Below are positions 8,501 to 18,133 of a stretch of 43,935 bases of DNA, one piece after another. The notes below the pieces were generated by a model that saw only the letters and a list, made by a program, of their open reading frames with translations, did not search any database and was not told where the DNA came from. Positions within the stretch are counted from its first letter, which is position 1. Every line of letters starts with the position of its first letter. Origin of the DNA: Holophagaceae bacterium (GTDB lineage: Bacteria > Acidobacteriota > Holophagae > Holophagales > Holophagaceae); contig JALRCU010000019.1 of the NCBI GenBank assembly GCA_023257195.1, positions 1 to 43,935 on the forward strand, written 5' to 3'. Made by a program: the position numbers and the translations under genes.

Positions 8501-9844
8501 AAGGGGATGGAGTTGGATAGCTTTGCCTTCAACTAGCACCGGCTGAAAGGCCTGAATGCCTAAACGATGGAGTGTTGGTGCACGATTAAGCAGGACGGTA
8601 TGCTCACGAATAACTTCTTCGAGCACATCCCATACCTCTGGGCGGCCTTCTTCTACTAGTTCTTTAGCTTGACGAATAGTGGCCGCATGACCTTTGTGTT
8701 CCAGTCGATTAAAGATAAAGGGCTTGAATAACTCAAGTGCCATTTTCTTGGGGATACCACATTGATGTAATTTAAGATCGGGACCCACGACAATGACCGA
8801 GCGTCCGGAATAGTCGACACGTTTGCCGAGGAGATTCTGGCGAAAACGACCCTGTTTACCCTTGAGGGCATCAGAGAGGGATTTGAGGGGTCGATTCGAA
8901 ACGCCACGAAGAATTCGGCCTCGCTTGCCATTCTCAAACAAAGCGTCAACGGATTCTTGGAGCATACGTTTTTCATTACGCACGATCACTTCAGGTGCTT
9001 TGAGTTCCATGAGTTTTTTTAGTCGATTATTGCGATTAATAACCCGACGATAAAGATCGTTTAAATCAGAGGTGGCAAAACGACCGCCATCAAGGGGTAC
9101 CAAAGGGCGCAGTTCGGGGGGAAGCACGGGAACTACATCTAAAATCATCCACTCGGGACGATTACCCGAGCGAACAAAAGATTCTGAAACCTTAAGACGC
9201 TTGGCCAACTTACTACGCTTTTGAAGCGAAGGTTCGGATTTCATTTCGGCACGAAGAGCGATGGAAAGAGCACCAACATCAACCCGTCGCAAAAGTTCTT
9301 TGATAGCTTCAGCACCCATCTGGGCCTTAAAAGCATCCCCATAGAGCGATCGATACTCGCGGAATTTATCTTCATTGAGAATCTCGCCTTCTTTGAGCGG
9401 AGTGCCTCCATTATCCGTAATGGTATAGGCCTCGAAATAAAGAATTTTTTCGAGATCCTTGAGGGGAATATCGAGCAAATACCCAATGCGACTCGGAACC
9501 CCTTTGAAGAACCAAACGTGACTGACGGGTGAAGCCAGTTGGATATGGCCCATGCGTTCACGTCGAACTGATTTTTTAGTTACTTCAACACCGCATTTGT
9601 CACAAATAACGTTTTTAAATTTCTGTCGTTTATATTTACCGCATAAGCATTCCCAGTCACTCACGGGTCCGAAAATACGAGCACAGAAGAGTCCATCACG
9701 TTCGGGCTTTAGAGATCGATAATTGATCGTCTCAGGCTTCAGGACCTCTCCTCGTGACCACTGACGAATACGATCAGGGGAGGCAAGAGAGACTCGGATA
9801 CATTCATAGGCGTTGATGTTTTGAACTTCTGGAAACATGGGCAA
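5585..9844 (-). CDS. rpoC: RNA polymerase beta' subunit
   Basis: The largest core subunit of RNA polymerase, carrying the catalytic Mg site. It has 1419 residues, close to the E. coli length. The N-terminal zinc-binding domain has C66, C68, C81 and C84 (C-x-C-x12-C-x-x-C). The catalytic NADFDGD lies at 454-460. The second zinc site uses the Cys in EQDCQTVDG and the cluster [11 protein letters not shown]. The trigger-loop region [10 protein letters not shown] is intact. It follows rpoB with a 55-base gap and is closed by the terminator at 5546-5571. Its N-terminal zinc domain matters for the odd insertion in the neighbouring RpoB. Confidence 0.99.
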   Translation of the reverse strand: MPMFPEVQNINAYECIRVSLASPDRIRQWSRGEVLKPETINYRSLKPERDGLFCARIFGPVSDWECLCGKYKRQKFKNVICDKCGVEVTKKSVRRERMGHIQLASPVSHVWFFKGVPSRIGYLLDIPLKDLEKILYFEAYTITDNGGTPLKEGEILNEDKFREYRSLYGDAFKAQMGAEAIKELLRRVDVGALSIALRAEMKSEPSLQKRSKLAKRLKVSESFVRSGNRPEWMILDVVPVLPPELRPLVPLDGGRFATSDLNDLYRRVINRNNRLKKLMELKAPEVIVRNEKRMLQESVDALFENGKRGRILRGVSNRPLKSLSDALKGKQGRFRQNLLGKRVDYSGRSVIVVGPDLKLHQCGIPKKMALELFKPFIFNRLEHKGHAATIRQAKELVEEGRPEVWDVLEEVIREHTVLLNRAPTLHRLGIQAFQPVLVEGKAIQLHPLVCTAFNADFDGDQMAVHVPLSPMAQIEAKVLMMSTQNILNPANGRPNVVPSQDIVLGAYYLTKKRKNRKGEGKSFGSMNDVVSAHEAGLLDTHAIIKLRYTGELVDTEAWYLKDPKKNSEQEVFECPSEMKTNDMIETTVGRVIFNRALPKGFPYINGLLKKDGLLSLVVRSYKTKGPEMTIEMLDAMKEAGFTWAMKAGVSVGIDDLVVPASKSSLLDKASKEVREIEKESYEGRLDSATRYNRILEVWGKTSEQVAQDMMKELEHQNESNRYLNSIYILADSGARGSKTQIRQVAGMRGLMARPSGDIIETPITANFKEGLSVLDYFISTHGARKGLADTALKTADSGYLTRKLVDVAQDVIINEQDCQTVDGIEVAAIIMADGSVRSRLRDRIMGRVTLHDIVDPYDKTKVYVKSGEIISEDAAFAIETSGIVSVNIRSVLTCEARRGVCVQCYGLNLSTSRMVDIGEAVGVVAAQSIGEPGTQLTMRTFHVGGAASRTSEKSTHESQIGGVIKFEGLKGRFVTNRLGQVVSLTRNGYVLLTDAKGNERERYKITSGAVLKVKEGDKIEPKTTIAEWDPYNDLVLSEEDGTVAFEELELNISYQEEKDPISGNFRKKVIDPTDDKIHPHINIKGSGNKILRRYNIPTDAYLEVENGQGVKAGDVLSKTPRQQVKTSDITGGLPRVTELFEGRKSKEPAIITEIAGIVKFDKRIRGNQKVIVAPANAKEGEKTFEALIPRGKHILVQDGDEMKAGDKLTEGPISTQDILKVQGEKALCAYLVNEVQEVYRAQGVTINDKHIEVIIRQMMRWVQIEDVGDTPLIAEEKVDKHRFKEINLATTKELNEDGSAKKPATCIPLLLGITKASLTSESFISAASFQETTRVLTEAAMEGRVDYLRGLKENVILGRLIPAGTGMTAYRNLEIEEGQYPEPQVASNYTDEEFDDEYSMMAARIEQLDGLTQVEGEEI

Positions 9845-9899
9845 CCTTTTTTAAACGAGAAAAAATGAAGGAAAAAGAAGGAACGAGTAAAAAATAAAG

Positions 9900-12800
9900 T
9901 TAAGCATCAAGCGAGAAGGCCGTGGGGTCTTCCTGCATCGATTCGGGATCAAGTTGATCTTGAGTCAACATCTCGACATCGATGCAAAGGGCATTCAGTT
10001 CTTTGCGAACTACGTTGAAGCTTTCAGGAAGACCGGGGTCCTTAATAGGCTCACCCTTAATGATGGCTTGGTAAATTTGAGTTCGGCCAAACATATCATC
10101 AGATTTATAAGTTAGAAGTTCTTGAAGAACATGGGCGGCTCCATAGGCTTCAAGGGCCCAAACTTCCATCTCCCCAAAACGCTGGCCACCAAATTGAGCT
10201 TTTCCACCCAACGGTTGTTGCGTGATCAATGAATAGGGTCCAATGCTTCGAGCATGAATCTTGTTGTCGACTAAGTGATGGAGTTTAAGCATATAGACGC
10301 AACCAACCGTGACAGGTTGTTCGAAAGCTTCGCCCGTAATGCCATCCAAAAGAAGAGCCTTGCCATCGGGCATATTAATGACTTCTTTCTCACCAGTAAA
10401 AAGATTCATTCGATCGATACTGACATTCACACCGGGACCTACGGGCATCTTGTCATGGGCTTTTTTAAGGGCGCTTTTAATATCGGACTCGCGAGCACCA
10501 TCAAAAACAGGGGTTGCAAAATGAACGCCAAGAACTTTACCGGCCCAGCCCAAATGACATTCTAGAACCTGACCGATATTCATACGGCTAGGAACGCCCA
10601 GGGGATTAAGCACAATATCTACAGGGGTACCGTCAGATAAATAGGGCATATCTTCAATCGGAAGAATGCGCGAGACCACGCCCTTGTTTCCATGGCGGCC
10701 AGCCATCTTATCGCCCACTTGTAATTTACGCTTTACCGCAACATAGACTTTGACGGTCTTGAGAACACCGGGCATTAATTCATCGCCGCGTGTTAAGCGA
10801 TCCCGGCGATTGTTAAGGTTATCTCGAAGTACCGCAAGTTTACTTTTAGTTCGGTTGAGTTCCTCATGAACCTGGGTCTCAATACGCTCTTTACCGGCGA
10901 CTACACTCACATTTTCGAATGCATGATACGCGATAACTTCGAGCATATTCTGAGTGAGTTTCTTTCCCTTGGGAAGAATTTCTCTACCTTCGTGATCCAG
11001 AAGTGCTTTATCGAGTTCTCGCCCTTTGAGTAGATTGATGATCCGTTTTTTGGCTTCAGCACGGGTAATGCGTTCTTCGTCGGATAAGTCTTTTTCCCAC
11101 TTTGCCATAGTTTCGGATTCAATAAATTCCGTACGAGCATCTTTCTTTTGGCCCTTGCGGGTGAAAACCTTAACATCGACCACTGTTCCTTCAATCCCCG
11201 GAGGGAGCGTAAGGCTTGCATCTTTTACATCACTAGCTTTTTCACCAAAAATAGCCCGAAGCAGTTTTTCTTCGGGAGACAGTACCGTCTCACCCTTGGG
11301 TGTTACTTTGCCAACAAGGATATCCCCATGTTTGACGGTGGCACCAATGTGAATGATCCCGCTTTCATCGAGGTTTTTAAGGGCTTCTTCTCGCACCTGT
11401 GGAATATCTCGCGTGATCTCTTCGGGACCGAGTTTTGTATCACGAGCATGAATTTCAAATTCTTCAATATGAATAGAGGTGTAAAGGTCCTCTTTAACAA
11501 CACGTTCGCTGATCAAAATAGCGTCTTCAAAGTTGTATCCTCTCCAAGGCATGTAGGCTGCTACGAGATTGCGACCTAAGCTCAGCTCGCCCTGGTCAGT
11601 GCACGGACCATCCGCAATGATTTGTCCGGACTCGACAAATTCACCTTTTTGGACGAGTGGCTTTTGATTGATGCAGGTATTTTGATTGGATCGAGCAAAT
11701 TTAACGAGGGTGTAAATATCTACGCCACTCTCTTCACCGGAAGTATCGGGATCATCTTCAACCCGAACCACGATACGGTTTGCATCGACCGTTTCCACAA
11801 TACCTGAGCGGCGACAGACCACACATGCGCCTGAATCTTTTGCCGCCGTATATTCCATGCCCGTACCAACAATGGGAGCCTCGGTACGAATCAAGGGAAC
11901 AGCCTGACGCTGCATATTTGCACCCATCAGGGCTCGATTCGCATCGTCATTTTCCAAGAATGGAATGAGGCTAGCGGCAACCGACACCACTTGTTTGGGG
12001 CTTACGTCCATTAAAGTGACGCGCTGTCGCTCAATGATTTTGGTTTCTCCGGCGATACGAGCCGTGACAAATTCATCGAGAATCTGACCCGCTTCATTAA
12101 CATTGATATTGGCTTGGCCAATGATGTGCTCATCTTCTTCCCATGCTGAAAGATAAAAAGCGTGAATTTCATACTTAGCGGGACGTTTACCATTTTTATC
12201 AAGGGTACGATTTAAGGTTTCAAGTTCCTGAAGTGAGACGACTTGTTTGTAGGGCGAATTAATGGCTTTGATCTCTTTGTCACTTAGAGGAAGACCGGTT
12301 TTAGGATTAACCAAAGTAATGTCTTTAGTTGTGACATCCCCCACTGAAGTGATGCGGGCGAATTGCAAGATCTTTCCATCTTGAACCTTAAGGTAGGGTG
12401 ATTCGATAAAACCAAATTCACTAATACGGGCGTAACAACTTAACGAACTAATAAGCCCAATATTTGGACCTTCGGGTGTTTCGATGGGACAAACGCGCCC
12501 ATAGTGAGACGTGTGGACGTCTCGAACTTCGAAGCCCGCTCGATCGCGACTAAGACCACCCGGTCCAAGTGCTGAAAGGCGGCGCTTGTGGGTGATTTCG
12601 GAGAGGGGATTGGTTTGATCCATAAATTGAGAAAGCTGACTGGATCCAAAGAACTCTTTCATTGCAGCAATCACGGGTTTGCTATTAATGAGATCTTGGA
12701 CTTTCAATGGGTTATTAGGGTCTTGCGCTGCTGAGAATTTCTCTTTAATGGACCGCTGAACTCGAACGAGGCCTACGCGGAAACTATTTTCTAGAAGTTC

Positions 12801-14420
12801 GCCCACGCTTCGAACACGACGATTGCCCAAATGATCGATATCATCAGCGCGGACCGGTGCTATTTCACCGAAGTCTTGACGAGTCGTGTCATATTTCTTC
12901 AAGCGAAGAAGATAATGAATCGTTTGAATGAAGTCATTAGCGGTGAGCGTGCGTTGCCCAAGATCTGTGGTGAGGCCCAATTTGGCATTGAGTTTGTGGC
13001 GACCCACTTTACTTAGGTCATACTTATCAGAATCAAAGAACATACCATACAGTAATTTGCGACTTGAGTCTGTGGTCGCGGGCTCTCCTGGACGAATTTT
13101 TTTAAATATTTCCTTGGCGGCCTCTTCTGGGTCTTCGGTGTGATCTTTAGCTAAACTTTCAGATAAAACCTTACCCGTCGGATCATTCTCTGGGAAACAG
13201 ACGGAGAATTCGTCGATGCTATTCGCCATCAACATTTCAAGATGAGTCTGGAGAAAGGGCTGATTAGCCTCAAGGAGAATTTCTCCTGTTTTCATATTGA
13301 CGATATCTTCGATAACCACGGCTCCGTCAAGCACATTGCGATTCACGGCAATTTCATCAATACCGGCTTTGAGAATTTGCTCCATTACACGCTTGGTGAT
13401 CTTTTTACCTTTTGCCACAAGGATTTCTTTTCCTTTTTTGCTTTTGACATTTTCCTCAACAGATTTTCCGATGATTGCTTCGCAGGGTTTAACAAAGAGC
13501 TCTTTTTTACGAATAGTGAATAGAGCTGATCCGTAGAAGTTTTTTAATAGCGAAGCATTATCAGCAAGAACGTCATCAAAAAGACCTAGGGCTCGAAGAA
13601 ACGTAGACCCTAAGAATTTACGCTTACGATCAATGCGCGCATACATGAGACCCTTGGTATCGAGTTCAAACTCAACCCACGAACCGCGATAAGGAATGAT
13701 TTGGGCACTGTAGATAGTTTTATCTTCGTTGATAGCAAAGAATGCACCTGGGCTTCGATGAAGTTGTGAGACGATGACACGCTCGGTGCCATTCACAATA
13801 AAAGTTCCACTATCGGTCATGACGGGTAGATCCCCGAAATAAACTTCAGCCTCTTGACTTTCTTTGAGTTTCCGTTTGCCCTTATCGTCTTTATCCCACT
13901 GAGTAAAAGCCACTTTAATTTTGATTGAAGCCGAAAGAGTCGCACCTCGCTCGCGACACTCCTCTGGACTCATTTTGTGCTTTAAGAAGACGGGGGATTG
14001 GCAAATATCGCAGATGGTTGCTTGATTCTTATTGCGAGTTCCGCAATTCGGACAATCAACTGCGGGATCCGTAGGGTGATCGGAAACAATACTGTGATCA
14101 CATTTTTTACATTTAGTTCGAAGATGTTCAAGCCCAGAGAATTTTTCACATTGGCAGGCCCAATGGCCGACAATGTAATCTTTGAATTGAACCATTAGGG
14201 TCGCATCACTTCCATCGGCTTCTTTTCCGTTGTGCACAGGGAACATCGATTCAAATACAGCTTTGAGTCCACGAACATCTCGCTCCGTATGCAAGAGATT
14301 CATTTGGACAAATTCATCATAGCTTTTCTTTTGGATATCGATCAGATTAGGGATCGGAACCAACGAAGGAATTTTGGAGAAATTTTTTCGTTGGCGATAA
14401 ATATTTTGCTGAACGCTCAT
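9900..14420 (-). CDS. rpoB: RNA polymerase beta subunit with an eight-cysteine insertion
   Basis: Core RNA polymerase subunit of 1506 residues, against about 1342 in E. coli. The rifampicin pocket is standard ([20 protein letters not shown] and the [10 protein letters not shown] stretch), as are [11 protein letters not shown] and [12 protein letters not shown]. Unusual is an insertion at about residues 84-148, where most beta subunits run straight to the 'EC.+RG.T' segment. It contains C89, C91, C104, C107, C123, C126, C137 and C140, which suggests two zinc ribbons. A KGKKIT module near 330-360 corresponds to the insert E. coli also has. A similar [12 protein letters not shown] module near residue 1150 has no E. 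coli counterpart that I recall. The start at 14420 fits the family (QRKNFSKIP near the N-terminus). Confidence 0.98.
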   Translation of the reverse strand: MSVQQNIYRQRKNFSKIPSLVPIPNLIDIQKKSYDEFVQMNLLHTERDVRGLKAVFESMFPVHNGKEADGSDATLMVQFKDYIVGHWACQCEKFSGLEHLRTKCKKCDHSIVSDHPTDPAVDCPNCGTRNKNQATICDICQSPVFLKHKMSPEECRERGATLSASIKIKVAFTQWDKDDKGKRKLKESQEAEVYFGDLPVMTDSGTFIVNGTERVIVSQLHRSPGAFFAINEDKTIYSAQIIPYRGSWVEFELDTKGLMYARIDRKRKFLGSTFLRALGLFDDVLADNASLLKNFYGSALFTIRKKELFVKPCEAIIGKSVEENVKSKKGKEILVAKGKKITKRVMEQILKAGIDEIAVNRNVLDGAVVIEDIVNMKTGEILLEANQPFLQTHLEMLMANSIDEFSVCFPENDPTGKVLSESLAKDHTEDPEEAAKEIFKKIRPGEPATTDSSRKLLYGMFFDSDKYDLSKVGRHKLNAKLGLTTDLGQRTLTANDFIQTIHYLLRLKKYDTTRQDFGEIAPVRADDIDHLGNRRVRSVGELLENSFRVGLVRVQRSIKEKFSAAQDPNNPLKVQDLINSKPVIAAMKEFFGSSQLSQFMDQTNPLSEITHKRRLSALGPGGLSRDRAGFEVRDVHTSHYGRVCPIETPEGPNIGLISSLSCYARISEFGFIESPYLKVQDGKILQFARITSVGDVTTKDITLVNPKTGLPLSDKEIKAINSPYKQVVSLQELETLNRTLDKNGKRPAKYEIHAFYLSAWEEDEHIIGQANINVNEAGQILDEFVTARIAGETKIIERQRVTLMDVSPKQVVSVAASLIPFLENDDANRALMGANMQRQAVPLIRTEAPIVGTGMEYTAAKDSGACVVCRRSGIVETVDANRIVVRVEDDPDTSGEESGVDIYTLVKFARSNQNTCINQKPLVQKGEFVESGQIIADGPCTDQGELSLGRNLVAAYMPWRGYNFEDAILISERVVKEDLYTSIHIEEFEIHARDTKLGPEEITRDIPQVREEALKNLDESGIIHIGATVKHGDILVGKVTPKGETVLSPEEKLLRAIFGEKASDVKDASLTLPPGIEGTVVDVKVFTRKGQKKDARTEFIESETMAKWEKDLSDEERITRAEAKKRIINLLKGRELDKALLDHEGREILPKGKKLTQNMLEVIAYHAFENVSVVAGKERIETQVHEELNRTKSKLAVLRDNLNNRRDRLTRGDELMPGVLKTVKVYVAVKRKLQVGDKMAGRHGNKGVVSRILPIEDMPYLSDGTPVDIVLNPLGVPSRMNIGQVLECHLGWAGKVLGVHFATPVFDGARESDIKSALKKAHDKMPVGPGVNVSIDRMNLFTGEKEVINMPDGKALLLDGITGEAFEQPVTVGCVYMLKLHHLVDNKIHARSIGPYSLITQQPLGGKAQFGGQRFGEMEVWALEAYGAAHVLQELLTYKSDDMFGRTQIYQAIIKGEPIKDPGLPESFNVVRKELNALCIDVEMLTQDQLDPESMQEDPTAFSLDA

Positions 14421-14719
14421 GGGTATGTCGCTCCAAGAACTGATCGGGTAGGATCAGGTGTGCCAAGATGCCGAACTAGAGAATAAAAAAACAAGGGATA
14501 GCAATAAAAACCCTAGGAGCCCCAAAGGGGTTCGAGAGTTAGACGCAAAAAATGTGTGAGCAGTTGTTGATGTATCGCAACCAAGGGCCTATCAAGCGGG
14601 GTTTACGAAAGGGCTTAAGTATGAATTAAACCAAGAATTAAGAATAACACTAGACGCCTTTAGGTCCTAGCCAGGAATCTAACAAACGATCCCTGGCTAG
14701 GCCCAATGAGGCCATTAAG
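14421..14719 (-). promoter_or_regulatory. rplL-rpoB intergenic region with two hairpins
   Basis: A 299-base gap holds no ORF that I can support. Right after rplL lies a perfect 10-bp hairpin (14666-14675 with 14692-14701; CCTAGCCAGG arms) without a T-run. Further on, read on the minus strand, CCCC TTT GGGG (within about 14515-14532) is followed by CTAGGGTTTTTATT, a possible weak terminator. In E. coli the same gap contains an attenuator and an RNase III site that set rpoBC levels below those of L7/L12; these hairpins may serve the same end. I found no convincing separate rpoB promoter. Confidence 0.5.
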
Positions 14720-15100
14720 TTACTTGATCGTAACTTTTGCGCCGGCGGCTTCTAGTTTTTCTTTCATCTTTGCAGCTTCGTCCTTGGAGAGCCCTGATTT
14801 GACTTCCTTGGGAGCGCCGTCAACAAGATCCTTGGCTTCTTTCAATCCGAGTCCTGAGACAACTTCGCGGATAGCTTTGATGACGCTAAGTTTGTTAGCG
14901 CCGCCATCCGTTAATTCGACTGAGAATTCAGTTTGTTCTTCAGCACCTGCTGAAGCAGCAGCTCCGCCCACTGGGGCAGCGACCGCAGCGGCAGCTGCTG
15001 AGACGCCAAAACGTTCTTCAAGGGATTTGACCAAGTTAGCCAAATCAAGAACGGTCATGGATTCAATTTCACTGATGAATTGATCCGAAGTGAGTGCCAT
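14720..15100 (-). CDS. rplL: 50S ribosomal protein L7/L12
   Basis: A 126-residue stalk protein that recruits translation GTPases. The N-terminal dimerisation helices are followed by an Ala/Gly-rich hinge (about 33-52) and the C-terminal domain with [26 protein letters not shown] and the ending [10 protein letters not shown]. It lies 49 bases after rplJ in the usual order. Confidence 0.98.
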   Translation of the reverse strand: MALTSDQFISEIESMTVLDLANLVKSLEERFGVSAAAAAVAAPVGGAAASAGAEEQTEFSVELTDGGANKLSVIKAIREVVSGLGLKEAKDLVDGAPKEVKSGLSKDEAAKMKEKLEAAGAKVTIK

Positions 15101-15149
15101 GGTGGCCTCCTAAAAAATAAAGTGGTTGAGAAAATTAAAAAGGATTAAA

Positions 15150-15641
15150 TTATTGCCCTTGCTCTTTTTGCTTGCGGATTGCATCGAGCGTAATCGCAAG
15201 ACCCGAGATGGGGGATTTGATGAGGTATAGTAACTTTGCAATCAGGACTTCGCGACTAGGCAGATTCGCTAGTTGCTGAATGTCTTTGAGTGCTAAGGGT
15301 TTTCCATCGGACAGACCCGCTTTGAAAGTTACCGCGGGATTATCTTTCAAGAAATCGTTTAGAACCTTGGCAAAAGCCACCATATCTTCCTGGGTGGTTG
15401 CTACGGAACTCGCGCCTTTGAAATAAGGGGAAAGAGACTCGAATACGGTATCTTTAACCGCGAGCCGAAGAAGCGTGTTCTTACCCACTCGGTATTGACC
15501 TTTATGATCCCGAACAGATTTTCTAAATGCTGTGTCGGTTTCAACAGTCAGACCTTTGAATTCAAGGACGATCGCTGACTTGGCGATCGTAAACGTTTGC
15601 TTGAGTTCGGTGAGTTCGGTGACTTTTTTATTTTTTTCCAT
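15150..15641 (-). CDS. rplJ: 50S ribosomal protein L10
   Basis: Base of the ribosomal stalk, binding L7/L12 dimers through its C-terminal helix. About 163 residues with the family's VLEFKGLTV, FRKSVRDHKGQYRVGKNTLLR and C-terminal LDAIRKQKE. ATGs at 15644 and 15641 are adjacent; 15641 gives the better spacing to GAGG. It begins only about five bases after the rplA stop, leaving no room for the long L10-binding leader found in many bacteria. Confidence 0.97.
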   Translation of the reverse strand: MEKNKKVTELTELKQTFTIAKSAIVLEFKGLTVETDTAFRKSVRDHKGQYRVGKNTLLRLAVKDTVFESLSPYFKGASSVATTQEDMVAFAKVLNDFLKDNPAVTFKAGLSDGKPLALKDIQQLANLPSREVLIAKLLYLIKSPISGLAITLDAIRKQKEQGQ

Positions 15642-15649
15642 CATCTACC

Positions 15650-16345
15650 TCACTTCGTCTCAAAATTGGTTGTAGATAAAGCCACCGAGGGTCCCATCGT
15701 TGATGCGATGAAGGCGGTCTTAACATATTTACCCTTCGAGGAAGCAGGTTTTGCTTTCACGACAGCATCGAGAAGGGCCTGAGTATTTTCTTGTAGTTTT
15801 TCAATCCCAAAAGACAATTTGCCGACTGGGGCATGAATAATGCCGTCCTTATCAACGCGGTACTCCACTTTACCCGCTTTGATATCTCTGACTGCCTTAG
15901 CCACGTCAAAGGTAACGGTTCCGGTCTTGGGATTCGGCATGAGACCCTTGGGACCCAATACTTTTCCCAAGCGCCCTACCCCTTTCATCATGTCAGGGGT
16001 CGCCACAAGTGCATCAAAATCAATGAAGCCCCCGGCGATCTTTTCTACTAGGTCATCTCCACCTACTAGATCAGCTCCCGCTGATTCAGCTTCTTTAATT
16101 TTTTCTCCAGTAGCAACAACAGCCACTTTCATGGACTTTCCAGTTCCATGGGGAAGGACAATCGTGCCGCGTACCATTTGGTCAGCTTGTCGTGGATCAA
16201 CACCAAGACGCATGTGAATCTCAACGGTTTCATCAAACTTGGCAAAGGCCACATCTTTGACGACCGATAAGGCTTCCTTAAGGTCATGGGGGCGATCAGC
16301 AACTTTGGAGGAGGCCGCCAAGTATTTTTTACCTGTCTTTGCCAT
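15650..16345 (-). CDS. rplA: 50S ribosomal protein L1
   Basis: 231 residues from the ATG at 16345, preceded by AGGAGT; an in-frame upstream ATG at 16402 is not needed. Motifs include [22 protein letters not shown], split over the RNA-binding domain, and the conserved segment [12 protein letters not shown]1 forms the mobile E-site stalk and usually also represses its own mRNA. Confidence 0.98.
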   Translation of the reverse strand: MAKTGKKYLAASSKVADRPHDLKEALSVVKDVAFAKFDETVEIHMRLGVDPRQADQMVRGTIVLPHGTGKSMKVAVVATGEKIKEAESAGADLVGGDDLVEKIAGGFIDFDALVATPDMMKGVGRLGKVLGPKGLMPNPKTGTVTFDVAKAVRDIKAGKVEYRVDKDGIIHAPVGKLSFGIEKLQENTQALLDAVVKAKPASSKGKYVKTAFIASTMGPSVALSTTNFETK

Positions 16346-16426
16346 CAAATACTCCTTTTTTTGATCTCCCGCAGATCGGTGCGGTAACCGGGGGAAAAGC
16401 ACGTCGCTCTTCCACCAAATAGATAA

Positions 16427-16858
16427 TTAATCGACGACATCCACACCCATAGAGCGCGCAGATCCAGCGATAGAGCGCATGGCAGCTTCGAGACTGCCTG
16501 CATTCATATCAGCCATTTTAGTTTTTGCAATTTCTTCAATTTGTTTTTTAGTAATAGTTCCAACCTTCGTTTTATTCGGCGTAGGACTCCCTTTCTCAAG
16601 GCCAATCTTCTTTTTAATTAAAACGGCCGCAGGAGGAGTTTTTAAAATGAAACTAAAGGATCTATCGGCATACACCGTTATCACGCAAGGAAGGGTAGTC
16701 CCTTTTTCGGTCAGCGTTACTGACTTGGCATTAAACTGCTTTACAAACTCCATGATATTGACACCGTGTTGACCCAAGGCAGGACCAACCGGAGGAGCGG
16801 GCGTTGCTTCACCTGCAGGCAACTGCAGTTTGATATATGCTGAGATTTTTTTAGCCAT
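16427..16858 (-). CDS. rplK: 50S ribosomal protein L11
   Basis: 143 residues from the ATG at 16858 ([16 protein letters not shown]); the in-frame ATG at 16891 is ignored because the family starts here. The N-terminal domain has [19 protein letters not shown] and the C-terminal 23S rRNA-binding domain has the [10 protein letters not shown] ending. It is part of the GTPase centre and is needed for RelA-type stringent signalling in bacteria that have it. Confidence 0.98.
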   Translation of the reverse strand: MAKKISAYIKLQLPAGEATPAPPVGPALGQHGVNIMEFVKQFNAKSVTLTEKGTTLPCVITVYADRSFSFILKTPPAAVLIKKKIGLEKGSPTPNKTKVGTITKKQIEEIAKTKMADMNAGSLEAAMRSIAGSARSMGVDVVD

Positions 16859-16884
16859 GTGTACTTGCCTTCCTGCGAGAGATT

Positions 16885-16940
16885 CCATCAAATGATGGCA
16901 ACAACCGCCTTAAAAGTGTGGAGGGGGGGACCCCAACACC
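16885..16940 (-). promoter_or_regulatory. Leader hairpins between nusG and rplK
   Basis: Two hairpins can form on the minus strand: one at 16940-16916 (GGTG...GGGG with CCCC...CACAC, imperfect) followed by TTTT, and CCATC ATTT GATGG at 16898-16885, close to the rplK ribosome site. They could be the L1 autoregulatory site or a partial terminator; this was not tested. Confidence 0.35.
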
Positions 16941-16974
16941 ACCAGGTTGAAATGAGAATGAAAATGTCTAAAAA

Positions 16975-17592
16975 CTAACGTTTTTCGACTTGAATAAAAT
17001 CGAGTTCCACAGGGGTACTTCGACCGAAGACCGTCACCATGACACGCACGGTAGATCGCTCTTCTTGTATTTCTTCGACATCTCCTTCGAAATTAGCGAA
17101 GGGACCATCAATGATACGAACCTTTTGACCTTTTTCAAAGGAAAATTTAGGTTTGGGCTTCTCTTGGGTCTCCACTTGATGATGCATAATCTGGCTAACT
17201 TCATCTTCTGTCAAGGGAACAGGGCGTTTTTTATTGGGGCTCACAAAACTAGTAACCTTGGGGGTATTGCGTACCAAATGCCAGTCCGTATCGGACATTT
17301 CCCAAGCACCTGACTCGGTTTGCGTCACGGCAATTTGAACTAAAACATAACCCGGGAAAGATTTTCGGGTCTTAGTAACGCGCTCTCGTTTGCCCGTTTT
17401 AGAATCCTGTTTCATTTCTTCATAAGTTTCTTCGGGTACGTGAAGATCCCCGAAGTGATCTTGGCGAAGTTCCATCTGAATTCGCTGTTTTAGTTGAGCA
17501 ACCACCTTGGTTTCATACCCGGAATAGGTATGAATGATAAACCAAGCTAGTTTCTTCCCCTGGATCACTGTCTCGTTCACTGTATCTGACAT
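16975..17592 (-). CDS. nusG: Transcription elongation/antitermination factor NusG
   Basis: Binds RNA polymerase and links it to Rho or the ribosome. 205 residues: an NGN domain with WFIIHTYSGYE at the N-terminus and FPGYVLV, and a C-terminal KOW domain (KGQKVRIIDGPFANFEG, then VTVFGRSTPVEL). A charged stretch (about 55-75, EEMKQDSKTGKRERV) is a mild extension. It follows secE with 24 bases between. Confidence 0.98.
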   Translation of the reverse strand: MSDTVNETVIQGKKLAWFIIHTYSGYETKVVAQLKQRIQMELRQDHFGDLHVPEETYEEMKQDSKTGKRERVTKTRKSFPGYVLVQIAVTQTESGAWEMSDTDWHLVRNTPKVTSFVSPNKKRPVPLTEDEVSQIMHHQVETQEKPKPKFSFEKGQKVRIIDGPFANFEGDVEEIQEERSTVRVMVTVFGRSTPVELDFIQVEKR

Positions 17593-17616
17593 GAGTGCCT
17601 CTAAAATCCTGAGCGT

Positions 17617-17808
17617 CTAACTTTTAGGAAGAAAATAACCGAAGCTTCGAGAAAATATCCAATCGATGCTCCACAGAAAAAGTCCAACAAAGACCGAGAT
17701 CGAAATAACTGTCCAAGATGCACTCCTCACTTTTGATTGGCTCGGCCAATCAACATGACTGAGTTCTTCCATGAAATCGGCTGTTTGTTTTTTAATCAAA
17801 GAAATCAA
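17617..17808 (-). CDS. secE: Preprotein translocase subunit SecE
   Basis: 63 residues with one membrane segment (about 30-52), the short form normal outside enterobacteria. The amphipathic helix carries FMEELSHVDWPS, matching the family's conserved E-x-x-K/H-V-x-W-P. It supports SecY in the inner-membrane translocon. Confidence 0.95.
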   Translation of the reverse strand: MISLIKKQTADFMEELSHVDWPSQSKVRSASWTVISISVFVGLFLWSIDWIFSRSFGYFLPKS

Positions 17809-17833
17809 ATGTGGCTCCGTATATGGGATAAGT

Positions 17834-17909
17834 TGGCAGGGGAGACAGGAATCGAACCCGCGACCGTCGGATTTGGAGTCCGAAGCTCTACCAACTGAGC
17901 TACTCCCCT
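17834..17909 (-). tRNA. tRNA-Trp (anticodon CCA)
   Basis: A full cloverleaf on the minus strand: acceptor AGGGGAG (17909-17903) with CTCCCCT, an anticodon stem TCGGA/TCCGA around the loop CTCCAAA, the T arm GGTTCGAATCC, and an encoded CCA (17836-17834). It sits between rpmG and secE. Confidence 0.97.
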
Positions 17910-17951
17910 AAAAATCCAACGAAAAGACCTAAAAGGGGTTGCATCGCAAGC

Positions 17952-18104
17952 CTAGGCTTTAGTCTCGCGATGCACCGTGACGCGCTTGAGTCGACGACAA
18001 TACTTCTTCAACTCAATTTTTTCAGTGTGAGTTCTTCGATTTTTTGTGGTGGTGTAATTTTTATCACCACATTCTTGGCACTGAAGGGTAATGATTTCGC
18101 GCAC
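17952..18104 (-). CDS. rpmG: 50S ribosomal protein L33
   Basis: 50 residues, starting with GTG at 18104 after AGAGG. The sequence [23 protein letters not shown] and KIELKKYC fits L33. The first zinc pair is intact (C-x-x-C at 9 and 12). In the second, the expected C-x-x-C reads C-R-R-L, so one of four cysteines is missing; this may be an intermediate form between zinc-binding and zinc-free L33. Confidence 0.95.
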   Translation of the reverse strand: MREIITLQCQECGDKNYTTTKNRRTHTEKIELKKYCRRLKRVTVHRETKA

Positions 18105-18133
18105 GTTAAACCTCTAAAAGGAGAAGATCGATT

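Noticed and set aside
5823-14198. Many open frames of 60-140 codons on the plus strand inside rpoC and rpoB
   Set aside because: They are antisense shadows of two long, highly conserved genes; none has a family signature or a fitting ribosome site.
9900-14420. Rifampicin-resistance substitutions in RpoB
   Set aside because: The pocket residues, including those matching D516, H526 and S531 of E. coli, are of the sensitive type.
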